Shown piece after piece: positions 1-5,919 of a stretch of DNA of 11,658 nucleotides (positions within the stretch are counted from its first letter, which is position 1; every line of letters begins with the position of its first letter). The notes beneath the pieces are model-generated. The model worked only from the letters and a program-made list of their open reading frames with translations, was not told the DNA's origin and made no database searches. Source of the stretch: Porticoccus sp. (GTDB taxonomy: Bacteria > Pseudomonadota > Gammaproteobacteria > Pseudomonadales > Porticoccaceae); NCBI GenBank assembly GCA_023263825.1, contig JALQUJ010000171.1, positions 1-11,658 on the forward strand, given 5' to 3'. The translations under genes and the position numbers were made by a program.

Positions 1-137
1 TTAAAAAAAATGTACCACCAGAGAAATTATTTTCAGCCGATTTTGTGGCAGCTCAGTTACTCTCTATTCTTGATGATATAAACAAAGTTGGAGATGCGTT
101 ATACCTTGATTGGCAGGCTAATGAGATTCAGTGGTGA
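1..137 (+). CDS. C-terminal fragment of a short-chain dehydrogenase/reductase (C-factor-like)
   Basis: Only the last 44 codons are in the window. They read from position 3 to a TGA at 135-137, and the gene starts upstream of the window. The visible end includes KLFSADFVAAQLLSIL and closes with ALYLDWQANEIQW. A helix with conserved PEKLFS, followed by an F/YxxWxxxEIxW tail, is what I know from the C-terminus of SDR-family proteins annotated as C-factor or csgA-like NAD(P)-dependent oxidoreductases. The NAD(P)-binding motif and the catalytic YxxxK lie outside the window, so the assignment rests on the tail alone. It is followed after 127 bases by a DUF3429 gene and then a renalase-like flavoprotein in the same direction, which suggests a shared accessory redox operon. 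The substrate cannot be inferred. Confidence 0.6.
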   Translation, partial: KKNVPPEKLFSADFVAAQLLSILDDINKVGDALYLDWQANEIQW

Positions 138-214
138 CCACAATGACTTGGCAGCATTTAGAGAAGTAAAAAAATACTGGACTCTATGGAATTTCTTAAA
201 ACGCTTATTAAAAA

Positions 215-244
215 TTGTCTGGAAATTGGGTTCATCACTGTAAT
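215..244 (+). promoter_or_regulatory. Weak candidate sigma-70 promoter before the DUF3429 gene
   Basis: TTGTCT at 215-220 (4 of 6 to consensus) and TGTAAT at 239-244 (5 of 6) are separated by 18 bases. Transcription would start near 251, leaving a very short leader before the ATG at 265. The stretch is AT-rich, where chance matches are common, so this is a possibility only. The gene may simply be co-transcribed with the upstream dehydrogenase. Confidence 0.2.
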
Positions 245-264
245 TTTGGGAAATTATGTAAAAA

Positions 265-711
265 ATGTATACTAACCATACTCGCAATCAGCGCTTAGCT
301 AAAGCGCTTGCTTATAGTGGCTTGCTGCCATTTCTTTATTTTCCTGTCTATCTATTTTTTACAGGGAATGATGTGATATTTGGATTTGATGTGGAAGCGT
401 TGCTTGTCGCTTACAGCGCTGTTATTGTCTCATTCATTGCCGGGATTCATTGGGGGATTTTTTTATTCAAAAAAGGTTCTCTCAACCTTTTCTTGTGCAG
501 TAATATTATTGCCTTGTTAGCTTGTCTATCCATCTTTTCTATCTTTTTTCTGAATTTAATAATACTGATTTTATGCCTCTTTTTCCTAATTTTGATTGAT
601 TCCTCTCTTTTCAATCAGCAACTGCTTGATCCGTGGTTTTATAAACTTCGACTTCAGGTTAGTACGCTGGCCCTATTGTCGCTTTTCAGCTATGGATTAA
701 TTGCCCTCTGA
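265..711 (+). CDS. DUF3429 family integral membrane protein
   Basis: A 148-residue, very hydrophobic protein. Approximate membrane segments are residues 19-33, 45-68, 73-92, 94-111 and 131-148, with short basic loops, so about five spans are expected in the inner membrane. The motif GIHWG (residues 60-64), preceded by a hydrophobic YSAVIVSF segment, and a late DPWFYKLRLQ stretch (122-131) match what I know of DUF3429. The function of that family is not established. The start at 265 is forced, because an in-frame TAA at 259-261 lies just upstream. The ribosome-binding site is weak (GGGAAA at 248-253). The gene lies between an SDR fragment and a renalase-like flavoprotein whose ATG follows 22 bases after this stop, so the pair is probably co-transcribed. 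Its middle is noticeably A+T-rich, as usual for membrane segments. Confidence 0.75.
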   Translation: MYTNHTRNQRLAKALAYSGLLPFLYFPVYLFFTGNDVIFGFDVEALLVAYSAVIVSFIAGIHWGIFLFKKGSLNLFLCSNIIALLACLSIFSIFFLNLIILILCLFFLILIDSSLFNQQLLDPWFYKLRLQVSTLALLSLFSYGLIAL

Positions 712-733
712 TCCTAGGAGAGGCAAGAAACTA

Positions 734-1744
734 ATGTCTGTAGTTCTGGAATTACCTCGTCTCGCTATTATCGGAGCCGGTTTTTCTGGTTTGATCCTGG
801 CAAGAGAACTTGATGGTCATGCCGATGTGACTGTTTTCGAAAAATCCTCTCGTGTAGGAGGGCGTATAGCGACATCTGACGGATTGGGCTTTCAGTTTGA
901 TCACGGCGCACAGTTTATGACAGCTCGCTCTCGCGCCTTCAAGCGTTACCTGAAACCACTCATTACTGCTGGCCATGTGAATGAATGGCACCCACGAACT
1001 ACAACCCTGGGCGATGACAGGAAATCCTATGGGCGCGACTGGTATGAACCTCATTATATAGCTGTTCCGAGCATGAATATGCTCTGTCAACTGGAAGCAT
1101 CTGGTCTCAATATAATGACGAATACAGAGGTTCAGTTGCTTACAAGGATATCTGCCGGGTGGTTATTGAGGGATAGCAACAACACCTGCCACGGTCCTTT
1201 TGAGTGGGTTGTCTGCGCCATCCCGGCACCGCAGGCCGCTAGACTGCTGCCGACATCTTTTGTCTGCTATGAGAAAGTGGCGCATACTGTAATGCTCAGC
1301 TGCTACAGTCTGCTACTAGGGTTTTCTAGAGCACTTAAAATTACTTGGCAGGCTGCAGTGGTGAAGAACTCCCCCATTGGCTGGTTGGCGTGGCAGCCAT
1401 CTCGCCCGGGCCGGGATAATCGAGCGGGACTGCTGCTACACTCTACGAATAACTGGGCAGAGCAACATCGGAATGCCTCCCCTACGCGCGTTCAGCAAAT
1501 CCTTTGGTGTGAGTTGGAAAGGCTGATGGCCAAAACGATGCCTGAACCGGAGTATTCAAGATTACACCTCTGGCGTTATGCAAACATCGAAATATCTAAA
1601 GAGCTTTCCTCAGATAATGAGGATTTTTTCATAGATCACCAGCTACGAGTGGGGGTTTGTGGCGACTGGCTAATGGGTGGAAGAGTAGAATCCGCTTATT
1701 TGAGTGGGTTAGCACTAGCAAAAGAGCTTAAGCAATGGTTGTAA
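734..1744 (+). CDS. Renalase-like FAD/NAD(P)-dependent amine oxidase-fold oxidoreductase (COG3380 type)
   Basis: A 336-residue flavoprotein. The N-terminal Rossmann motif is IIGAGFSG (12-19), ending in the acidic E36 of VFEK that binds the ribose. RVGGRIAT (40-47) is the second FAD motif, and FDHGAQFMTAR (55-65) is the block typical of bacterial renalase-like proteins. Near the C-terminus, CGDWLMGGRVESAYLSGLAL (309-328) is the closing FAD-contacting motif. Bacterial renalases studied in pseudomonads oxidise wrongly reduced dihydronicotinamides (2- and 6-dihydro-NAD(P)), so a metabolite-repair role is plausible. Substrate identity is inference. An in-frame TTG at 701 would add 11 residues, but the ribosome-binding site AGGAGAG (717-723) lies between it and the ATG at 734, so 734 is chosen. 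No clear terminator follows before the convergent gene. Confidence 0.8.
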   Translation: MSVVLELPRLAIIGAGFSGLILARELDGHADVTVFEKSSRVGGRIATSDGLGFQFDHGAQFMTARSRAFKRYLKPLITAGHVNEWHPRTTTLGDDRKSYGRDWYEPHYIAVPSMNMLCQLEASGLNIMTNTEVQLLTRISAGWLLRDSNNTCHGPFEWVVCAIPAPQAARLLPTSFVCYEKVAHTVMLSCYSLLLGFSRALKITWQAAVVKNSPIGWLAWQPSRPGRDNRAGLLLHSTNNWAEQHRNASPTRVQQILWCELERLMAKTMPEPEYSRLHLWRYANIEISKELSSDNEDFFIDHQLRVGVCGDWLMGGRVESAYLSGLALAKELKQWL

Positions 1745-1854
1745 CGCCCAGTCAGAGTCAGATCGTAGTCAAAGTTTTTCTATTATAAAGCTTCATTCAT
1801 CATATTTTTCGGCAGAGATATATCTAAGTACATGTGTGATCGTCATAACGATAC

Positions 1855-2937
1855 CTATCTCTCATATACTAAGAGTACTGTTTTCGAATCTAAAGAAACA
1901 TCGCATCGAATATTTGCTGTGCGTTCAGCACCAAAACCGTTTTTGATCTTGACGCGATCGTCCCAGAAAGAAAAAGTTCCTTCAGTTAAATAACGTTTAC
2001 CAGTAATATGCCCGCCAAAAGAAGGTCCCCATGCCCAAGTAACGCCCCATTTAGCTTGAGATTCTAAATAGTCTCTGCATGCTCGCCGTAAATCGTCAAT
2101 CCCTTCCCACGTGTAATACAAAGTATCCGCGCTCTTGCATTTTTTATAATCATCCTTGCATGCTGAAAAACTTTCATACCATTCTGGTAAGTTAATATCT
2201 TCATGCTTCCAGTCTTTAGGAAAACCCTCCTGCACCTTTTTTATGGATGTTATAAAGTTTTGATAACTTCCTTCTTTTGCAATTCCTTGTTTGACCCAAT
2301 CTGCAGAAACGTTCCATTTCAAAAACTGCAATCCGAAATCATTTGCAGATGCTAATTTCATTAAATCTATATATTCGTCAACTGTAAATCCGCTCCACTT
2401 TAAATCATTACCAAAGCGTGAAGCGTTCGAATCGTACCCGGAGGCGCTTCCATACGAAAGATAAGCATCTTTAAAGTCATCCATATCACTTTCTGTAATC
2501 GAGCGACCTGAATCTACAGAAGCCTTTTTTGCAAGCTCACTCTTTCTAATATCAAATTGTTTGGAGAAAGCTTCTGACAATTTATCAAATTTAGTATTTT
2601 CAGCGCCAATAAGGATCTTTACATCATCGTCGTCTAGAGGATATTTTTCTTTAAGAGCATTTATTTTATCAAATGCATCCATGCCAAGTTCATCAACTAG
2701 ATCGCGTCCTCTTTCCATGCTGACATCGTACATGAGCATCATTGTGTGTGCTTTACCTTCTTTTTCTTTGTCCATATTTTCTGGCAAAAGAGTGAGAATG
2801 AATAAAGCAATTATCAAAGGAATGAATACTTTGAATTTCCTGCCTCGCTTGAGATAAAAATCCCAAGTTTTTTTAAGTATTGGTACTAACCCTTTTTTTA
2901 ACGACTCGATTATTTCTTTTGAATTGGTTTCAGGCAT
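1855..2937 (-). CDS. Unrecognised membrane-anchored protein with a large, probably periplasmic domain
   Basis: 360 residues; I do not recognise the family. Residues 1-36 are polar and basic near the membrane (KKTWDFYLKRGRKFK), 37-51 form one strong transmembrane helix (VFIPLIIALFILTLL), and about 300 soluble residues follow. The positive-inside rule puts the N-terminus in the cytoplasm and the rest in the periplasm. Residues 60-160 look helical and rich in Asp/Glu/Lys. Four cysteines occur, all late: C260, C267, C287 and C345, which could form disulfides. The end has CRDYLE (287-292), a beta-like stretch, then NGFGAE (333-338) and IRCDVSL (343-349). This vaguely recalls small periplasmic domains in which an early Cys pairs with a Cys after an N-x-F-G motif; that likeness is inference. 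The gene converges on the flavoprotein gene with a 110-base gap. Its upstream side has only a weak ribosome-binding site. It looks more A+T-rich than the translation genes and may be an accessory insertion. Confidence 0.7.
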   Translation of the reverse strand: MPETNSKEIIESLKKGLVPILKKTWDFYLKRGRKFKVFIPLIIALFILTLLPENMDKEKEGKAHTMMLMYDVSMERGRDLVDELGMDAFDKINALKEKYPLDDDDVKILIGAENTKFDKLSEAFSKQFDIRKSELAKKASVDSGRSITESDMDDFKDAYLSYGSASGYDSNASRFGNDLKWSGFTVDEYIDLMKLASANDFGLQFLKWNVSADWVKQGIAKEGSYQNFITSIKKVQEGFPKDWKHEDINLPEWYESFSACKDDYKKCKSADTLYYTWEGIDDLRRACRDYLESQAKWGVTWAWGPSFGGHITGKRYLTEGTFSFWDDRVKIKNGFGAERTANIRCDVSLDSKTVLLVYER

Positions 2938-3180
2938 TTTATTTTACTCTGATTCTTTTGCTTTCTCTTTCGCATGAGAACTGTGAAGCCAAATGGTTTT
3001 GGTTTTTTATTTCACTAAGTCCCATAGCATATGGCGGCTGAGTAGAAGGTGCTATAACGCTTTCCGCTAGTGCAAAGCAAAGCGAGCAAGGACAGCAGCT
3101 TCGCTATTCACTCTTTTTTTGTAACTTGGGTGGTACTACTGGAGTAGGAGGATGGAATAGCCCTCCCCCCCCTAGACTGA
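2938..3180. other. Gene-free spacer upstream of the minus-strand gene
   Basis: I see no credible protein gene, tRNA or mobile-element end here. It holds the 5' side of the minus-strand gene at 1855-2937, a T7 run at 3114-3120 behind a weak AGCGA/TCGCT hairpin, a GGAGG/CCTCC hairpin at 3147-3166, and a run of eight C (3165-3172). No convincing promoter for the minus-strand gene was found, though one must lie here if the gene is expressed. Confidence 0.4.
2986..3008 (+). terminator. Weak AT-rich terminator-like hairpin, plus strand
   Basis: CCAAA (2989-2993) pairs with TTTGG (2998-3002) around a TGGT loop. The stem can extend by G-U and A-U pairs into the six T at 3003-3008. If it works, it would stop plus-strand transcripts running antisense through the gene at 1855-2937. 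The stem has only two G-C pairs, so termination would be weak. Confidence 0.25.
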
Positions 3181-3192
3181 ACAGCTGAGCCG

Positions 3193-3224
3193 ACAATTTT
3201 GGACAATATTTTGGACAGTTTTTG
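3193..3224 (+). repeat. Three imperfect tandem copies of an ACAATTTTGG-like unit
   Basis: The copies are ACAATTTTGG (3193-3202), ACAATATTTTGG (3203-3214) and ACAGTTTTTG (3215-3224). They are spaced 10 and 12 bases apart, close to one helical turn. The third junction contains the TGGACA that could serve as a -35 box at 3212-3217, so the repeats may be an operator, or just local duplication. Confidence 0.45.
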
Positions 3225-3240
3225 AATATTTCAGTAATAT
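3212..3240 (+). promoter_or_regulatory. Candidate sigma-70 promoter for a possible small RNA
   Basis: TGGACA at 3212-3217 (5 of 6 to TTGACA) and TAATAT at 3235-3240 (4 of 6) are separated by exactly 17 bases. A start near 3247 is predicted. The region is AT-rich, so chance matches are possible. The call gains some weight from the terminator about 100 bases downstream with no gene between. Confidence 0.35.
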
Positions 3241-3246
3241 ATCCAT

Positions 3247-3370
3247 GCAACTTACTGATGAGAGTGTTGTTTTTTTAAGGGATTTAAGAATAGTTGTTAC
3301 CGGCCTTGGGCACCATCTTAAAAGCCAGTTGCCCGCTGGCATTAAAAAGCCCCGGTTATGGGGTTTTTTT
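3247..3370 (+). ncRNA. Candidate intergenic small RNA
   Basis: This is a hypothetical transcript of about 124 bases between a plausible promoter (3212-3240) and a strong intrinsic terminator (3346-3370). Just before the terminator is a second hairpin, GCCAG (3324-3328) pairing with CTGGC (3336-3340) around a 7-base loop, followed by an A-rich linker. A hairpin, an A-rich single strand, a GC-rich hairpin and seven U is the layout common in Hfq-binding small RNAs of gammaproteobacteria. No match to a named small RNA is claimed. Alternatively, this is the 3' end and terminator left behind by a lost upstream gene. Confidence 0.3.
3342..3370 (+). terminator. Intrinsic terminator upstream of the tRNA-fMet promoter
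   Basis: CCCC (3351-3354) pairs with GGGG (3360-3363) around loop GGTTAT... (about 3355-3359). A G-U pair and an A/T stem extend it, with five A on the left and T7 (3364-3370) on the right. It works best on the plus strand but is nearly symmetric and could also stop minus-strand transcripts. It insulates the translation operon from upstream read-through. Confidence 0.7.
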
Positions 3371-3476
3371 GTGCCTAATAGCCCCAGATCTAAGGTCATA
3401 ATTCTTGTCGGGGATTGAGTGATATTTCACCACTATTTTTATTGTGGAAAAGCTACTGAATAAAGAGGGATTATCC

Positions 3477-3505
3477 TTGACCTTGGGCTGTCTCGGCCCT
3501 ATAAT
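3477..3505 (+). promoter_or_regulatory. Strong sigma-70 promoter of the tRNA-fMet/rimP-nusA-infB operon
   Basis: TTGACC (3477-3482, 5 of 6) and a perfect TATAAT (3500-3505) are separated by exactly 17 bases. Transcription should start near 3512. The bases after the -10 box (CCTCGG) form a GC-rich discriminator, as at stable-RNA promoters under stringent (ppGpp) control, and an AT-rich tract upstream (about 3434-3475) could act as an UP element. Both regulatory readings are inference; the promoter boxes themselves are clear. Confidence 0.85.
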
Positions 3506-3521
3506 CCTCGGCCCTTGAAGT

Positions 3522-3597
3522 AGCCCCCTGTGGGCTGATTTGGGCCAAGCTAGAAGTTATGAACTAGCTGGAAATAATGAAGACAAGCTAAGTCTTC
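3522..3597 (+). promoter_or_regulatory. Structured leader upstream of tRNA-fMet
   Basis: There are three successive hairpins. AGCCC (3522-3526) pairs with GGGCT (3532-3536). AGCTAG (3548-3553) pairs with CTAGCT (3564-3569). GAAGAC (3579-3584) pairs with GTCTTC (3592-3597). None is followed by a U run, so they are not terminators. They could stabilise or guide processing of the roughly 130-base leader that is removed by 5' maturation of the tRNA. Confidence 0.5.
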
Positions 3598-3640
3598 ACA
3601 GCTTAATTAATTATGATTAAATTGAGCTGAAATGATTTGT

Positions 3641-3717
<77 letters not shown>

Positions 3718-3774
3718 AATTTTGATATTGGTATTTTTGACCAGTATCGTATGCGCTGAAAAAGTGCGCGTTCG

Positions 3775-3799
3775 AAAGGCCCCTCTTTAGGGGCTTTTT
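3775..3799 (+). terminator. Intrinsic terminator 1 between tRNA-fMet and rimP
   Basis: GCCCCT (3779-3784) pairs with AGGGGC (3789-3794) around a CTTT loop. The stem extends by a G-U pair and A-U pairs into the T5 tail (3795-3799). It should release most tRNA transcripts, so downstream genes depend on read-through. The loop and right stem contain CTCTTTA (3783-3789), the core of a boxA element. Confidence 0.85.
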
Positions 3800-3802
3800 G
3801 TT

Positions 3803-3820
3803 AGGTGGCTTTCACCACCT
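3803..3820 (+). other. Hairpin between the two leader terminators
   Basis: AGGTGG (3803-3808) and CCACCT (3815-3820) form a perfect 6-bp stem with a 6-base loop. It is not followed by a U run. It could be a processing site or an RNA structure that affects terminator choice. Confidence 0.5.
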
Positions 3821-3826
3821 GTTTAG

Positions 3827-3850
3827 AAGTGGGCCTTGTGCCCATTTTTT
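3827..3850 (+). terminator. Intrinsic terminator 2 between tRNA-fMet and rimP
   Basis: TGGGC (3830-3834) pairs with GCCCA (3840-3844) around a CTTGT loop, followed by T6 (3845-3850). A G-U pair and A-U pairs can lengthen the stem. With terminator 1 it forms a tandem attenuator before rimP. In Bacillus subtilis, NusA controls its own operon by NusA-stimulated termination in the leader; a similar loop here is inference. Confidence 0.75.
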
Positions 3851-3922
3851 GGTTGGGTTAATCAGGCAAGGCAGCAAACAGTTTGCTTGCAGGGCCAAAA
3901 ATAAAGATCGTCGAGGGAGCCG

Positions 3923-4375
3923 TTGGCAACGAGGTTGGAAGCACTGAATGAGTTGGTTGTTCCTGTAGTAGAAGCTATGGGATGCGAATTCTGGGGTTTG
4001 GAATACTTGTCTTCTGGTCGTAGTGCTATGCTGCGAATCTATATCGATAATGATCCCATCACAGTGGAAGATTGTGAAAAAGTGAGTCGGCAGGTCAGTA
4101 GTCTATTGGATGTTGAAGATCTCATAACCAGTGAATATACACTTGAGGTCTCGTCACCAGGTTTGGACAGGCCGTTATATACATTAGCCCAATACGAAAG
4201 ATATATAGGTGAAGATGTTGCTTTAAGGTTGCGGCTTCCCTATGAAGGTAGGCGCAAGTTTAAGGGCCATTTAAATGGTGTAGAGGGCGAAGATATTCTA
4301 TTGATCGTTGAAGATCATGAATTTCTATTTCCCATAAGTAGCATTGAAAAGGCAAATATCGTTCCACGCTTTTAA
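3923..4375 (+). CDS. rimP: Ribosome maturation factor RimP
   Basis: 150 residues, the usual length. RimP binds the 30S subunit during assembly and helps fold the 3' (head) domain region of 16S rRNA, in the cytoplasm. The N-terminal domain (about 1-80) has PVVEAMGCEFWGLEYL and the signature YTLEVSSPGLDRPLYT (72-87). The C-terminal SH3-like domain (about 88-150) ends in IEKANIVPRF, as in Pseudomonas RimP. Translation starts at a TTG (3923). No ATG or GTG fits, and the N-terminus MATRLEAL lines up with known RimP proteins. GAGG at 3913-3916 is the ribosome-binding site, six bases away. It precedes nusA by 21 bases and depends on read-through of two terminators. Confidence 0.95.
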   Translation: MATRLEALNELVVPVVEAMGCEFWGLEYLSSGRSAMLRIYIDNDPITVEDCEKVSRQVSSLLDVEDLITSEYTLEVSSPGLDRPLYTLAQYERYIGEDVALRLRLPYEGRRKFKGHLNGVEGEDILLIVEDHEFLFPISSIEKANIVPRF

Positions 4376-4396
4376 GAGCGATCGCGAGGCTGAGAG

Positions 4397-5890
4397 ATGA
4401 ACAAAGAAATTTTGATGGTGGTAGAAGCCGTATCTAACGAGAAGGGTGTCGCCCCAGACGTTATTTTCGAGGCCATCGAGCAGGCCCTGGCGATGGCGAC
4501 CAAAAAGCGTTACGACGAAGATGCAAATATTCGTGTGGTCATTGATCGTGAAACCGGTGACTACGAATCCTCCCGATGGTGGGAGGTGATGGATGATGAG
4601 ACTCTGGCTGAATTGGGGACTCAATTTACCCTGGAAGAAGCCCACGAAAAAGATGCTGGCTTGAAGGCCGGGGATGTCTTTGAAGAGCAAGTTGAGAATA
4701 TTGGTTTTGGTCGTATTGCCGCTCAAACAGCCAAACAAGTTATTGTTCAAAAAGTACGTGATGCAGAGCGAGCTTTAGTTGTAGAGCAATATCGTGATCA
4801 GGTCGGTGAGCTGGTCAGTGGCACCGTTAAAAAAGTGACACGAGATAATATTATTGTTGATCTGGGGAATAATGCTGAGGCGGTCATGCCCCGTGAAGAG
4901 CTGGTAGGGCGTGAAGTTTTTCGTATTAATGATCGTGTTAGGGCAATTTTGCAGGAAATTAATCCTGAAAATCGTGGCCCACAGCTCTATTTGAGCCGTA
5001 AATGTAATGAAATGCTTATAGAGCTATTTCGTATTGAAGTGCCAGAAATTTCAGAGCAAGTGATTGAAATTCGTGGTGCTGCACGAGATCAGGGATCAAG
5101 AGCAAAAATTGCGGTAAAAACCAATGATGGGCGTATTGACCCAGTTGGTGCTTGTGTCGGAATGCGTGGCGCACGTGTTCAAGCTGTTTCCAACGAGCTT
5201 GATGGTGAGCGTATCGATATCGTGCTTTGGGATGATAACCCTGCACAGCTTGTTATTAATGCGATGGCTCCTGCTGAAGTAGAGTCTATCATTGTCGATG
5301 AAGATGCACGTTCTATGGACGTGGCTGTTGCCGAAGTATCTTTGGCAATGGCAATAGGTCGTAATGGTCAGAATGTTCGTTTAGCCTCTGAATTGACGGG
5401 ATGGAAAATCAACGTCATGACAGTGGATGAAGCTGAAGGCAAACAGCAGGAAGAGTCCAGTAATCTGATTGAAGCTTTCCAGAATAAGCTGGATGTTGAT
5501 GAAGACGTGGCCATGGTTCTTGTAGAAGAAGGCTTCACTTCCATTGAAGAGGTGGCTTATGTACCTCTAGAAGAAATGGCAGGCATTGAAGGCTTTGACG
5601 AAGATATTGCTGAAGAGTTACGCGCTAGAGCTAAAGATGCATTGCTAACCATGGCCCTTGCCACTGAAGAGGAAATTTCAGAGCCAGCGGAAGACTTGCT
5701 GTCAATGGATGGTATGGATGACGAGCTGGCTCGAGTGTTGGCGGCTCGCGGCATTATTTGCATGGAAGACTTAGCTGAACAAGCTGTAGATGAATTGCTG
5801 GATATTGATGGCATGGATGAAAGCAGGGCTGCCGAGTTGATCATGACGGCTCGTGCACCCTGGTTCGCTGAAGAAAGCGACAATAATTAA
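4397..5890 (+). CDS. nusA: Transcription termination/antitermination protein NusA
   Basis: 497 residues, close to the 495 of E. coli. NusA binds RNA polymerase and nascent RNA; it promotes pausing and hairpin termination and takes part in rRNA antitermination with NusB, NusE and NusG. Domains in order: N-terminal polymerase-binding domain (1-125), S1 domain (about 135-200, GELVSGTVKKVTRDNIIVDL), KH1 with GMRG (255-258), KH2 with GRNG (321-324), and two acidic HhH repeats AR1 (about 360-425) and AR2 (about 437-492), the gammaproteobacterial layout. AR2 contacts the alpha subunit C-terminal domain in E. coli. GAGG at 4385-4388 is the ribosome-binding site for the ATG. infB follows after 29 bases. 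It is likely co-regulated with rimP through the leader terminators. Confidence 0.98.
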   Translation: MNKEILMVVEAVSNEKGVAPDVIFEAIEQALAMATKKRYDEDANIRVVIDRETGDYESSRWWEVMDDETLAELGTQFTLEEAHEKDAGLKAGDVFEEQVENIGFGRIAAQTAKQVIVQKVRDAERALVVEQYRDQVGELVSGTVKKVTRDNIIVDLGNNAEAVMPREELVGREVFRINDRVRAILQEINPENRGPQLYLSRKCNEMLIELFRIEVPEISEQVIEIRGAARDQGSRAKIAVKTNDGRIDPVGACVGMRGARVQAVSNELDGERIDIVLWDDNPAQLVINAMAPAEVESIIVDEDARSMDVAVAEVSLAMAIGRNGQNVRLASELTGWKINVMTVDEAEGKQQEESSNLIEAFQNKLDVDEDVAMVLVEEGFTSIEEVAYVPLEEMAGIEGFDEDIAEELRARAKDALLTMALATEEEISEPAEDLLSMDGMDDELARVLAARGIICMEDLAEQAVDELLDIDGMDESRAAELIMTARAPWFAEESDNN

Positions 5891-5919
5891 TTCCGAAGGC
5901 GGAAAATCGAGGAATACTG

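Noticed and set aside
186..275. 29-residue ORF starting MEFLKTLIKN just before the DUF3429 gene
   Set aside because: No ribosome-binding site, and it overlaps the DUF3429 start out of frame; AT-rich spacer DNA gives such ORFs by chance.
1833..1856. Possible terminator in the convergent gap (ATCGT/ACGAT hairpin)
   Set aside because: The stem is only five pairs and neither strand has a U run after it.
2561..2857. 98-residue plus-strand ORF antisense to the orphan gene
   Set aside because: It mirrors the minus-strand coding frame and has no ribosome-binding site or domain; the minus-strand protein has a clear membrane-anchored architecture.
3147..3172. GGAGG/CCTCC hairpin and eight-C run as a mobile-element end or origin
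   Set aside because: No matching inverted repeat, target duplication or transposase was seen nearby; it is probably just low-complexity spacer.
3172..3399. 75-residue minus-strand ORF opposite the candidate small RNA
   Set aside because: It crosses the same terminator and the tandem repeat, has a low-complexity composition and no family likeness; probably chance.
3245..3418. 57-codon plus-strand ORF starting MQLTDESV
   Set aside because: It runs straight through the strong terminator at 3342-3370 and has no ribosome-binding site and no recognisable domain; the small-RNA or relic-terminator reading explains the region better.
3512..3640. A second, degenerate tRNA (tRNA-Leu) in the leader before tRNA-fMet
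   Set aside because: The hairpins do not form a cloverleaf, and no T-loop (TTCRANY) or CCA end is present.
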